Origin: Ichthyophthirius multifiliis
Taxonomy: Eukaryota > Ciliophora > Oligohymenophorea > Hymenostomatida
Direction: 5' to 3'
Assembly (NCBI RefSeq): GCF_000220395.1
Contig: NW_004087614.1
Span: 1-33,758, forward strand
Length of the DNA: 33,758 bases
The notes under the pieces are model-generated. The model saw nothing but the letters and a program-made list of their open reading frames with translations. It was not told where the DNA came from and did not search any database. This document shows, in pieces, positions 1 through 10,888 of the stretch (position 1 is the stretch's first letter; each line of letters opens with the position of its first letter). The translations under genes and the position numbers were made by a program.

Positions 1-9
1 TTAAATAAG

Positions 10-49
<40 letters not shown>

Positions 50-1099
50 TTATATATTTATATATTTATATATTTATTTATTTATTACCTATTTAAAGCT
101 TTTCAGATATTTCAAATGGTTCTCCTGGTAAGTTTATTAAACAATTATCTATTATTGCTTCTTATTCTGCTATTATTTTTGTTGTTTCTACATAATATTT
201 GGTCAATTCTTTTGATAACAATGATAAAGGCTTATCTTTTATTATATTGAAATTTTTTTATTATTCCTTTTTTTTTCCTTCATCATTATTTAAAATAGCC
301 TATTTATTATCTTTAATTTTATATTATTTTGTAATAATAATATTTTATATATTACTAACAAATTAATTTTCTTCAGTCTGTGGCATTTTTCCATCGATTG
401 ATAACCACCATATTTTAATTTTTGGATATTCAATTACATTTTTTAAACTATAAATTTAATTTTCAATATATTTATCTAATTAAACTTCCTAAAATTTAAA
501 ATTTAAAATATAATTACATTTTACTAAATTTTTTTATATATTTACTTTATCTTGTTTTATATAATAGTTTCCACATTTTTGAAATTAAATTTTATCGGTA
601 ATATCATACCCAAATAATTTCTATATAAAGATAATAAAAAAAAAGTTTAATATAAATTAATGAACATTATATTTAAATCATAAAATGTGTTAATTTTATT
701 TTTTTATACATCATAATAATTTCTATCTTTTAAAGCATGTTCAACATCATTACAAGTTAATCTACTTCTTTTAAAATGCTTCATAAATTTAATTGAATCC
801 TATTTATTTACAAAAATTAAAAAAATATAATTTATTTCATAATGCCATAAATTCAATTTTTTTCTATTTATATATTTTAAATATAATTAAATGCTTAATT
901 ATTTTCAAATTTTACAAATAATTAAATGTTTATTCTTTAAAATATTTTTTTAATAAATTTCATATACCTCAATTAATAATCTTAATTCATATTCGACTTA
1001 TGATAATATTTCTTGTGAAATTTCTTTATCTATTTTAGTATTAATATTTAGTCTTTATGCTAAATCAACTATAAAATTATCGTCTCTAAATTCAGCCAT
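1..1099 (-). CDS. TAF6: TAF6-like TFIID subunit (partial, C-terminus off the left edge)
   Basis: Histone-fold subunit of TFIID, acting in the nucleus at RNA polymerase II promoters; TAF6 pairs with TAF9. The start ATG is at 1099. Exons are 1099-968, 799-710, 620-546 and 488-89, with introns 967-800 (168 nt), 709-621 and 545-489; a further donor at 88 leads out of the window through an AT repeat. About 232 residues are visible. The histone fold (residues 1-75) ends in SIKFMKHFKRSRLT and DVEHALKDRN, the classic TAF6 pattern. It is followed by the LFGYD segment, an acidic-hydrophobic stretch containing KEVQLDKYI, and WWLSIDGKMPQTEEN, which matches the family's HWLxIEGxxPxxPEN motif. LSKELTKYY, which opens the HEAT region in other TAF6 proteins, is also present. 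The 168-nt intron after residue 44 is long for this window, but the joined sequence aligns without a gap. Identity comes from family knowledge; the splice sites are read from the sequence. Confidence 0.9.
16..87. repeat. TA-rich simple repeat in a TAF6 intron
   Basis: A (TA)n tract at 16-40 runs into about five copies of an 8-base ATATTTAT-like unit up to about 85. It begins just after the TAF6 donor at 88, so it lies in an intron that continues beyond the window edge. Confidence 0.8.
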
Positions 1100-2895
1100 T
1101 TTAAATATATTATATTACAATAATAGTATTTATGAAATTTAAATATAAAATATTTTTTAAAAAATAAATTATTTTTAAGATTATACTGCATAAATATATG
1201 ATAAATTAATTATAAATAATTAATTTATTATAAATGAAAAAAAGATACAAATTTTAAGTAATAAAACTTATATAAAATAATTTCATAAGAACTTCTAAAT
1301 ATTTGATAAAAGAAAGATTATTATTGAAAACAAATTAATAAATTTAAAACAAAAAATGAAAAAAGCATATACATATATATTAAAAATATATAATTATTAA
1401 ATTTAATATATATTTTTTAAATATTTTAATATCTTATTAATTTTTTTATTAAAATAAATATTTTGTATATATTTGTTCTATTAAACAAATATTATATACA
1501 TAAATAATTTATATTTATTTTTCTGATTTATTAAAATATATTATTTAGTTATTTTATTATATAAAGAATTTTATTGAGCAATTTATAAAAATAACAATTA
1601 AATATATAACCATTTAATTTTTTATTAAAACAATAATAATCAAAAAATATTAAATATACAATTATAATTATTATGAAATATTTATACATTTTCGAATAAT
1701 ATCCTAATAGATATCTATATAATAATCAATATATAGTTAAAATGTTTATTCAGTTCAGATTTCAATAAATAAATTTTAAATCTAATATTAATATAGAAAT
1801 AATTTTCTGATAAAATTAAATTCTAATAATAAAAAGCTAATAATAATAAATTAATTTTCATATTCAGGTATTTTTTAATAAAATTTATAAAAAAAAAAAT
1901 TATTATTTTATTACTAGGAACATATTTATGATATAAATTAATATTCTTTCCTAATAAAGTATAATATCATTAGAGTATATATTCAAAAAAAAAAATTATA
2001 TTAATAAATAATTTATATAAAAATTTAAGTATTATTTATTACATAATAAATATAATTTAAATAGTGATATAAACTAAAACTATTTAATTAAGAAAATAAA
2101 AATAATTATATATAGTTAGTAAAATTAAAAAACTAGAATTTTAAATTATCTGAAAAACCATAATAAATTTATTAAATATTAGATTTATAATAAATTAAAG
2201 GGGATAGAATTTTAATTTATGTTTTATAAATTTTTTCTTGTCCTTTCAAATTTTTTAAAAAAGAGATAAGTCTAAGATAAAAAATATCCATAAATTTCTC
2301 ATGAAAAGGTATATATTAAAATAATATAAAAGTTTAAATTTAAGTTAGGAAATATTTAATTCTTTTAGAAATATTCTTTACTTAAATATACGAGAAATGT
2401 TCATTCTAATATTTTAGATAAATTTGAAAAATAGTTTTTCTAAAATTCGTATTAATTTTTAAATTTAGATGTAAAATTATATAGCAATTGTTGCATTAAA
2501 TATTAATAAAAAAATATACTATTAACTAATAATCCATTAATTAAAATTAGAAATTCAAAAATATTTAGGATAGATTAAGCTAATAATTTAATTTGTAAAG
2601 CCTTAATTAACTCTTTTATTATTGAAAAAAAATTAAAAACATAATAACTATAGCATCATAAGTTAAAGTTCTTATAGATTCGCATATATTTTTTACTTTT
2701 TTTAAAAAAAATAATATATAATATTATGTTTAATTAAATAATGTATTATATAATTAAATTAATAACAATATAAAAATAATAAAAAAATAAAAAAAGTTAA
2801 AATTATTTTAAAAATATATTTGCGTTTTTATTTTTTTAATTAAAAAGTGTAAAAATCTTTATATTAAATTTTACAAAAGATAAAAATAATAAAAA
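1100..2895. other. Long intergenic region between divergent TAF6 and TSR1
   Basis: Some 1.8 kb of very AT-rich DNA separates the start codons of TAF6 (minus) and TSR1 (plus), so it should hold both promoters. I read both strands with the ciliate code and recognised no protein, RNA gene or clear repeat. The less AT-rich patches around 2200-2500 and 2560-2690 gave no convincing reading frame. No promoter motif can be called with confidence in this composition. Confidence 0.6.
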
Positions 2896-5472
2896 ATGCC
2901 TTCAGCACATAAAGCAGGTAACTTTAAGCAAAAAAATAAGAAATTCAAAGGATCTTCTAATGAAAAAACCCACAAAATTTAGAGTAAAACAAAAAAGATA
3001 TCTAAAAAGCTTATAAACTTGAACAAAAATGCGCGAAAGTTATAAAATGAATAATAGAAATATAACAAGGCTATAAAAAAGGAAGAAAAAATAGAAAAAT
3101 TAATAAAATAAAATAACATCCTTGATGAGGCTACAAAATTAGCTTTTGTAGAAATGGTAAATTAAGCTAAGCCTCCTAGAGTTGTTTATTTTTTACCTTT
3201 AAATGATAGTGCTGATACTTAATAATTACTGGAACAAATAAAACAATATATAAGCAATATTTTGTAAAAATACGAAGATGTTTAAATGGGTGAAAATATA
3301 TAATAAATTAACTAAACTAGAATGTCATTTAAATTCCCATACTATTAATTCTTCGCACATCCCACATATTGTAAATTATATACAATCATATTAAAAAAAT
3401 AAAAAATAAAAATAAATTTAGTTCCTGGATTAATAAAAGAAAATTTTATATTTATTGCAGGAGAATACAAAAACTTTGAGAATATGTTAGACTATTGTAA
3501 AGTAGCAGATATAATATGCCCTGTATTATCTTGTAAGGATACTAACTTAGAAAAACTGAATCTAGACCCATATAATAATGCAAATGCTTTTTCTGATTGG
3601 GGATATAAAATTTTATCAGCATTAAAAATATAAGGACTTCCTTCTACAGTATAAGTGCTTTAAAATATAGCAAGTATTCCTTAAAATAAATAAAAAGAAG
3701 TAAAGAAACTATTTTAGAGATATTTTATGAGTGAATTTTAGCCAGAATCATTTATAAGTATAGAAAACGAACAAACCATATTTTAACTATTAAGAACTTT
3801 ATAAGGAACATAATTATAAAATTTTGAATGGAAAGAAAATAGAGGATATATGTTGTGTGATGAAGTTTTAGTTAATACATAAAATTAAGTTGTTGAGTTT
3901 ACTGGATTTCTTAGAGGAAGTTGCATTAATGCTAATTAATTATTGCATGTTACTGGTTATGATGATTTTTAGATTGAAAAAATTGAAATTTTAAAAAATC
4001 CTTATAAAATTAAATAGAAAATTAAAAAAAACATATTTAAGTTGATCTTAGTATGTCTATGATTAATTTAAATAGTGATATTTTGCTTACTTAAGTTTCA
4101 ACACAGTAGGAATCTTTAGAAAGTTTTGTTTCTTAAGGATAAGTTTAATAACAACATAAGACAAAAAAATAAAATAATAAAAATATCCTTAAAGAAATTG
4201 ATGAAGAGGATGAAGGAAATTAATAAAATAATCAAAATTAAGATGCCGAAGAGTTTGAAATAGAAAATGCTGGAGAAGAAGAAAATATTTAAGAAGAAGA
4301 ATTAAAAGAAAACACTAAATATAAGTAATAAAATGGAACTATGGATTAAATTGATTTAGAAAATATTAATGATGAAGATATTATATCGGTAAATTCTTAG
4401 GATGATGCATAATAAGAGGTAGAGAGTGGAAAAAAACAAAAAATATTAGAACTATTAGAAAGAAATGAAGACGAATTAGAATTCGAAGATGAAGTTGAAT
4501 ACAATACATAACTTTAAATTCGAGATAGGTACGAAAAATATTAAGGAATGAAAAGTTTCAAAAACTCAGAATGGGATGAATTTGAAAATTTACCTGATCC
4601 ATATGAGAAAATATATACTTTCAAAAACTATATTAGAACAAAAAAAAATGCTTATATTAATGCTGAAGAAAATGCTTTTGCTTATGGAGGATTTTATATT
4701 AAAATTTACGTTAAAGGCTTTCCTATTAACAAATTGATTGAACATCCTAAAGAAAAACCTTTAGTAATTTTTTTTTTTAATTAAAATATTTTTTATTTTA
4801 AAAATAGATTTTATCTACAGTTTTAAAACATGAAAGAAAAATGACTGTAGTTCATTTAAAAATAAGAAGAAACAATGAATATGAGGGATAAAATTAAATA
4901 CTTTCTAAAAAAAATTATTTGATTAATTTCGGATTTAGAAAAGCAACTGTAAATACAATTTTTTCAAAAATGTATGCACATAATAGTAAAACAAAATATG
5001 TTAAGAAACTAAAAGAAAAAAACGCAAATTATATGGCATCTTTTTATTATTAAAATATATACCCTCCTGCTAATGTACTTATATTTGCAGAAAATGAAAT
5101 ATAAAAAGCTGAATTTTGTCTAAATGGAGAATTATTAAAAAGTGACCCTCTATAAATCATTTTAAAAAGAATAATATTCACAGGATATCCTTATAAAGTA
5201 TATTTTATTAAAAAAAAATATTATTATAAAAAAAAAAAAAAATATAGATTAATAAAAGAAAATGTGTTGTGAGATTAATGTTCTTTAATCCCTTAGATAT
5301 AAAATATTTTTAGCCTGTAGAACTAAAAACTAAACTTGGATTAAGAGGAAAAATATAAGAATCTTTAGGAACACATGGACTCATGAAATGTTAATTTAGT
5401 AATTTTGTTAAACCTAATGATACAATATGTATGCATTTATTCAAAAGAGTATTTCCCAAATCATTTTTTTGA
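2896..5472 (+). CDS. TSR1: TSR1, 40S ribosome assembly factor
   Basis: Late-acting factor on pre-40S ribosomal particles, needed for 18S rRNA maturation; a catalytically inactive relative of translational GTPases. The start ATG is at 2896 and the stop TGA at 5470-5472. Three phase-0 introns, 4051-4106, 4764-4807 and 5198-5247, give exactly 809 codons (808 aa), close to the human (804) and yeast (788) lengths. The N-terminus MPSAHKAGNFKQKNKKFKG is the family's basic leader. LHVTGYDDFQIEKIEI (about residue 355-370) and a long acidic linker follow. The C-terminal domain shows KYQGMKSFKNSEWDEFENLP, then GFRKA, PPANVLIF, GYPYKINK, VVRLMFFNPLDI, GLRGKIQESLGTHGLMK and KRVFP, all conserved landmarks. 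The first intron removes an apparent frame break after the FQIEKIEI segment. TAA and TAG occur as Gln throughout. Identification is very secure. Confidence 0.97.
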
Positions 5473-5639
5473 ATTTAATAATTAAAAATAAAATATTAAA
5501 ATTGATTTCATTATATTTTTATATGTATTTATATCTTTTAAGGTATTTTAATATTTAAAATATTTTAATTAAAAATAAAAAAATTAATAGTAAAAAAAAA
5601 TAAAAAAAATGAAGAAAAAAAAATACAAAAAAAAATAAA

Positions 5640-5681
<42 letters not shown>

Positions 5682-5977
5682 TATAATAAATACAATTTTA
5701 ATTAAATTTATTTTATTTTTTTCATATATAAATTAATAAATAAAACATTTATTATTTTTCTAAAATTTATAAATATTATCATATATTTTTATTATTAATT
5801 AATTTTTTTTTATTAATATAATTTTTTTTAGCTTTTTAATATTTTTTTTTTTATAAATATATGTTTTATGTATTTTTAATATATTAGATTATAAATAGTA
5901 TTTTTATACAATTACATATAAAAATATTTTAAATAATTAAATTTTACTTATTTAAAATTAACTTTTAAGATATTTTT
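5473..5977. other. Intergenic AT-rich spacer with AAT repeat
   Basis: No gene seen between TSR1 and the transporter. It holds poly-A/T runs and an AAT trinucleotide tract at 5641-5680. The TSR1 3' UTR and the transporter's promoter must lie here. Confidence 0.7.
5641..5680. repeat. (AAT)n microsatellite
   Basis: Uninterrupted trinucleotide repeat of about 13 units in the TSR1 to transporter spacer. Confidence 0.95.
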
Positions 5978-7383
5978 ATGAAAATTGTTTAATAAATAAG
6001 GCAATAAATAAGATTTCCTATTTTACTTTTATGTTCAGTTGTATATGTAAAATTAATAAAAAAACTATAAATAGTCTTATTTAAATTAAAAAAAGTTTGC
6101 TGACTTATATATACTTGATATTCCTGCAGTTTTAAGATCTGAACTAGTTGAACATTTTACACCAGTATACGGCAAAGAAGATGCTGAGATATATTATAGT
6201 TTTTTATATACAGTTTATTCTATGCCAAATATAGTGTTACCTTTATACGGTGGTGTACTATCAGATTTAATAGGTAGTTTTTATATTTATTTTTTAAGAA
6301 TTATTATATATTTTTTTTTAACATAAATAAACAAATAGGATATAGAAAAATGACAATTATATTTTTATTATTTATAACTATTGGGCAAATAATAATTACA
6401 TGCGGAATAAATGTAAAAAGTTTAAAAATAATGATTTTGGGCCGATTTATTTTTGGAATTGGTGGAGAATCATTAGGAATTTCTATAAATTCTTTGATTG
6501 TAAATTGGTTTTAAGGAAATGAAGTATCATTTGCATAATCAATTAAATTAAGTATTATTAGATTCGCAAGTGTTTTAAACTCATAATTAACACCAAGAAT
6601 ATCTGAAGTAAATTATTTTTCTTATTATTATTTTTTTTTATTATTATTATTATATTATTTATAATTTTTAAATTAAAATAACTAATATATAATTAAAAAA
6701 TTTTGAAAATACTAAAAATTAGCATAAATCAATTACTTATAGTTTTTATTTTGGAATTTTTATTTGTTTATTTAGTCTTTTATGTGCAATAATTTTAGTT
6801 TATGTGGATTATAAATTAACTTTGAATCCAATAATAAAATAACAAAAATAATATATACTTTCTAAATAATTAAAATTAGTTTTTGTTAAAATATTCAAAA
6901 ACATTAAAAAAATGAGCAAAGTATTTTTTTTTTTTAATATAAATTAAATATGATATTCATATTTTTTAAAGTTATTTTGGATTTTAACTTTTTTAACAAT
7001 TGCCCTTTATATATGTGTAGTAACATTTAATACATGCTCAAGTTCAATATTAATTGATCTTTGGCTACCGAAAACTAACTTATTAATGGTAAATTAAGAA
7101 TTAGCAGGTTAATTAATGGGTATTCCTTATATAATTGCATCTTTATTATTTCCTTTATTTGGATATATCTGTGATAAATTTGGATAGAGAATTAATTTAC
7201 TTATAATTTCAACAATTTTATGTTTTACTTCTTTTGCACTTTTTCCTTTTGTTTAGCCTAAAATCACTCTTAGCATTTTAGGATTTAGTTACGCTATATT
7301 CGGAGCTGTTATATGGCCCACCGTTTCTTACATAATTCCAAAAAATAAATTAGTATTATTTATTTAAATATATGAATATAAAT

Positions 7384-7465
<82 letters not shown>

Positions 7466-7857
7466 ATTTTTATATTAAGGGAGTAGGATACGGTATTATG
7501 GGATCCTTATAGAATATAATATCTGGTTCTATGCCATTAGTAATTACTTTTATTTAAATATAAGGAAATAGTATATCTGTAGTTTATTTCTTTATTATTA
7601 TATCTTTAGTTTCGATTATATTAGTTATTTAACTATATTAAGCTGATTGCCAATAAATAGGTAATAAAAATTTTAAATATATTAAAATCTACAATTAATA
7701 AAAAAATATACATTATTTTTATAAAAAATATATTAAATAATTAACTAATATTTTTAAATATATATTAATAAAATAAAAATGTATATTTATATAATATTAT
7801 ATAAAAAATAAAAATTATAAATAATATATATAATAATTAAAAAAAATTAAAATTTGA
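5978..7857 (+). CDS. MFSD1-like major facilitator transporter
   Basis: Membrane transporter of the major facilitator superfamily, closest in motif content to MFSD1, a lysosomal carrier in animals. Start ATG 5978. Exons are 5978-6040, 6096-6273, 6340-6607, 6723-6920, 6972-7352 and 7480 onward. Landmarks are LDIPAVL after helix 1, MPNIVLPLYGGVLSDLIG, LGRFIFGIGGESLGISI (the family's strongest motif), FGYICDKFGQR between the two halves, GFSYAIFGAVIWPTVSYIIP, and GYGIMGSLQNI. About a dozen hydrophobic helices are visible. The first intron could instead end at 6074, adding seven residues. One base is missing for a continuous frame at the A4 run 6347-6350 (expected GYRKMTIIF). The 3' end is uncertain: after QQIG near 7660 the frame stays open through low-complexity sequence to a TGA at 7855-7857, and a donor-like GT at 7661 suggests the real end is earlier or spliced. 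Confidence 0.88.
7381..7454. repeat. (AT)n microsatellite inside a transporter intron
   Basis: Nearly pure AT dinucleotide tract within intron 7353-7479, which it expands to 127 nt against 51-66 nt for most of the gene's other introns. Confidence 0.9.
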
Positions 7858-8429
7858 AAATATTAAAATAATAATTCTAATTTGTTTTAAATTATTTCTT
7901 ATTATTAGATAATAATTTTATGTTATAATTTTTAAAATAATAAATTCATAAAAAAAAAAAAATAAGTAAAGTCAAATAAATATATATAAAAAAAAATTAA
8001 ATAATATATAAAAATAAATAATAAATATAATAATAATGATATAATAAAGAAATAAAAAAATATATATTTAAAATATAAAATAATTAGTAAAAAATATTAA
8101 AAGAAATAAATTATATTTATATTTTATATATTTATATATTTTAAATTTATATAATATATTTATAATTTATATATTTAATTTTATTTTAATTTTATTAATA
8201 TATTAATACTATATATTTTTTTTATTTTTTAATTAAATATTCTTATAAACTTTATATTACTTTTTATAATATTATTTAATATTCATACTTTTTTTTTAAA
8301 AGTAAGTTTAAATGAAAAATGTTAATTAAGGTTAATGTTAAATGTAGATAAATTAAAAAATAAATATACATATTGATTATAACATATTTTATTTATATAA
8401 TATAATTTTCTTTTTAATAAATATAATTA
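7858..8429. other. Intergenic AT-rich region between convergent genes
   Basis: Extremely AT-rich; the MFSD1-like gene and the ankyrin gene converge here. I see no further gene. The absence of TGA over long stretches reflects composition, so the 3' limits of both flanking genes stay imprecise. Confidence 0.6.
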
Positions 8430-9432
8430 TCAATTTTTATAGAATTATTGTGTTTTTTTATTCTTAAAATAAATATTTTGTTTCTTCCCATATTTATTCT
8501 CTTTTTGCATGCTTATTTAACATCATCATTAAATGAATCTTATATTTTTATTTTTAAATTTAATTTAAATAAAAAAAAAAAAATTATATATTAATTGCTA
8601 TAATAAACATTTAAATAATTTATAATGTAATAAAATTATATATATTTTATACTTATCTTTTTTTAATATTTTTTTATATATATTTTAATATATTTAATAT
8701 TTTTTATTTTTATATTTCTTTATAAAAAATCTAATTTTAAATATTTTTAATTTTTATGATTTGTTTAATACTTTTATTTATAATTTTTTTTAATTATAAT
8801 GTAATTTTTTAAAAAAATTGATTATAAATATAAGTTTTATAACTTTAAAAATATAATTGTTTTAAATATAATTTTATTATTGCTTTAAATTTAATTTTTA
8901 AAATTTAATATAATGTATTATACGAATTTTTTAAAATAATATATTACTTATTTAGCAATTTTAAAAGTAATTATATCATTTTTTTTATTAATATAAACCA
9001 TTTAATGAATATTATTAGTTTTACAAGACCAAGGCGAAGATTTATTAAGTAAAAGTAGTCTACAAATATCATTATATCCATCTCTATAACCAAAATAAAG
9101 AGCAGTTCTTCCTACTTAATCTTTAGAATCAATATCTGGTTTATATTAAATTAATAATTCTACTATTTCTGTATATCCTCTTTTTACTGCCCAATGTAAA
9201 GGCGTTTGAAAAATCTATTATAAATAAATATTTTTTTATTTTATTTTTAAAAATAAACGTTATCATATTCATAAATTAAAAACTTATCATTTTATAACAA
9301 TTCTTTTACTTTTGTTAAGTTATTTTATTTAATGATATGAAAAAAAAGCTTTGAATTTTATCTTTAAAAAGGTTTTTTAAAAAAATATTATTTTTAATAA
9401 CTGTTTTGATTGAAAGTCCTAAATGATTGCAT
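8430..9432 (-). CDS. Ankyrin-repeat protein
   Basis: Small ankyrin-repeat protein, a protein-binding scaffold class; its partner cannot be told. Start ATG 9432 (MQSFRTFNQNSYQKQ), with an in-frame TGA 21 bases upstream. Exon 1 is 9432-9259, an intron covers 9258-9215, and exon 2 is 9214-8948. The repeats read KLFFHIIKQNNLTKVKELL, then QTPLHWAVKRGYTEIVELLI, then GRTALYFGYRDGYNDICRLL, giving about three ankyrin units with the canonical TPLH core. A 409-nt intron (8947-8539) is inferred because KIAKQ then joins IHLMMMLNKHAKREQIWEE, a helix of the type that often ends such proteins in ciliates (recalled, not searched). The stop is not located; the last natural-looking residues end near 8450. The unknown gene upstream may belong to the same transcription unit. 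Confidence 0.82.
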
Positions 9433-9453
9433 TTATATAAATAATTAAGAATT

Positions 9454-10726
9454 TCAATTCTAATTCTTTGAAATTTTTTTTTTGTTTAAATTTAAAAAAC
9501 ATCTTCAAATTAAATTCCTTCTAATAATAACGAATTTTTATCGTTTTCAATTTCTTATTATTTTATATTTTTCTCTTCTAATTAATCTTTACATTATTTT
9601 TTTGTTTCACAATTAAATAATTTTTACTATTTCTTAAATTCATTATAATATTTTTCTTCCTATTTCTATATTTCTTATTAATTAGTATAATATTCTTCTT
9701 ATTGCTTATTTGTCATGTAATTTACTTATTGTATATTTTATTAATTGCCTAATTTTAAACCACAATATAAACTTCTTAGGTTACTCATCTTATTCATTTC
9801 TTCATATGCTGTTTGATATCTATATGATATGGAAATATATAAATATATATATATATATAAATGGTAAATTAATTTTTAAATATAATACTTTATTTAATGC
9901 CAATTAATTAGATTTTATTTATCTAAAATGAATTAATCTAAAGATTATCTTTTTTAATTAGTAATAATAACATCTTTACAATCAATAAAATATTATTAAA
10001 ATTTAGCTTTATCATCTTTAATGACTTAAAATATATTTTTAATAAAGTTATTTTTTTTAACTTAAAAATTATTTTTTTTTTCATTGAACTTTTATTCAAA
10101 TAATTAATTGCTTTTTTTTTAAGCCTACTCTAAATATTTAAAATTTAAACATTTTTATCTAAACTTTAAGTTTTTTCACATAAAAATTTCTTTTTTTATT
10201 GAATTTCGAATTCTATACTATCTTTTAAATTTGCCCAAGATGCAGAATATATTTTTTTCGCAGATATAATTTTATTAATTTTATTTGAAAGGAATACATT
10301 TTTTTTTTTTTTTTAAATTTAAAATAGTAAATTTAAATTTTTGCTAGATTTTATTCCTTTAAAATTTATTTATTTTTAGTTTTCATGATTTTCATCATTC
10401 AAAAAGACATTTTAATTTTCTAAAAAACTAGAATTTTATTTAAATTTAATTAATGCATTCGACTTTGTTAATGATCTTACTTCTTTTTTTATTTTTTACA
10501 TATTTATTCTTTCACTTTTACAACTACTTTTTCTTATATTCATTGTTTACTATATTTTATTTTGCATACATCTTTGCTAGTAAATGTTATTATATTCCTC
10601 TTTTTATTGATATTAAAGATTTAAAATTTAAGAAATTTTAGATTATTATTTAAATAACTCAAAATTTTTTGATTTTAAAGCTATTTAATCTTAACTTAAT
10701 GTATTATTTAGACTCAGTTTTAACAT
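9454..10726 (-). CDS. Unknown K/N/Q-rich protein
   Basis: I do not recognise this gene. A start ATG at 10726 opens MLKLSLNNTLSQDQIALKSK. A plausible intron lies at 9888-9820, joining NLINWHQIK to YQTAYEEMNKMSNLRSLYCG. The rest is polar, Gln/Lys/Glu-rich and mostly helical (QQEIQKQEEKYYNEFKKQQK), with likely coiled coil and no enzymatic motif. A continuous reading needs single-base frame changes at T16 (10299-10314), T10 (10072-10081) and probably T10 (9474-9483). After the last, the frame closes with TGA at 9454-9456, only 21 bases before the ankyrin start codon. That spacing is too small for two ordinary genes, so either this is the N-terminal part of the ankyrin protein or the end is misread. 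Confidence covers coding potential, not function. Confidence 0.55.
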
Positions 10727-10888
10727 TTAAGATTATAAATTATTCTATTTATAAAAATTTTATGAAGACAAAAAAAATTTTTTTTTTTTTTCATTTTTTA
10801 TATTAAAAACTGTATTATCCATTTTTTTATAAAATAAATATTTAAATATAAAGATATATATAATTTTTAATTAAAAAAAATATAATTT

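Noticed and set aside
2640-2690. Possible tRNA near a GATTCGCAT segment
   Set aside because: No acceptor stem, D-arm or anticodon arm can be folded around it.
4021-4031. A frameshift in TSR1 at an A8 run
   Set aside because: An intron at 4051-4106 with GTATGT donor explains the frame and gives exactly 809 codons.
8455-8540. A hydrophobic plus-strand stretch considered as a last exon of the MFSD1-like transporter
   Set aside because: The transporter already reaches its last helix and QQIG near 7660. The minus-strand reading of this stretch fits the ankyrin gene's C-terminal helix better.
9710-10641. Plus-strand hydrophobic frames at 9710-9907 and 10453-10641
   Set aside because: Both are antisense to the minus-strand K/Q-rich gene, whose translation is hydrophilic and natural; the plus-strand readings are its mirror.
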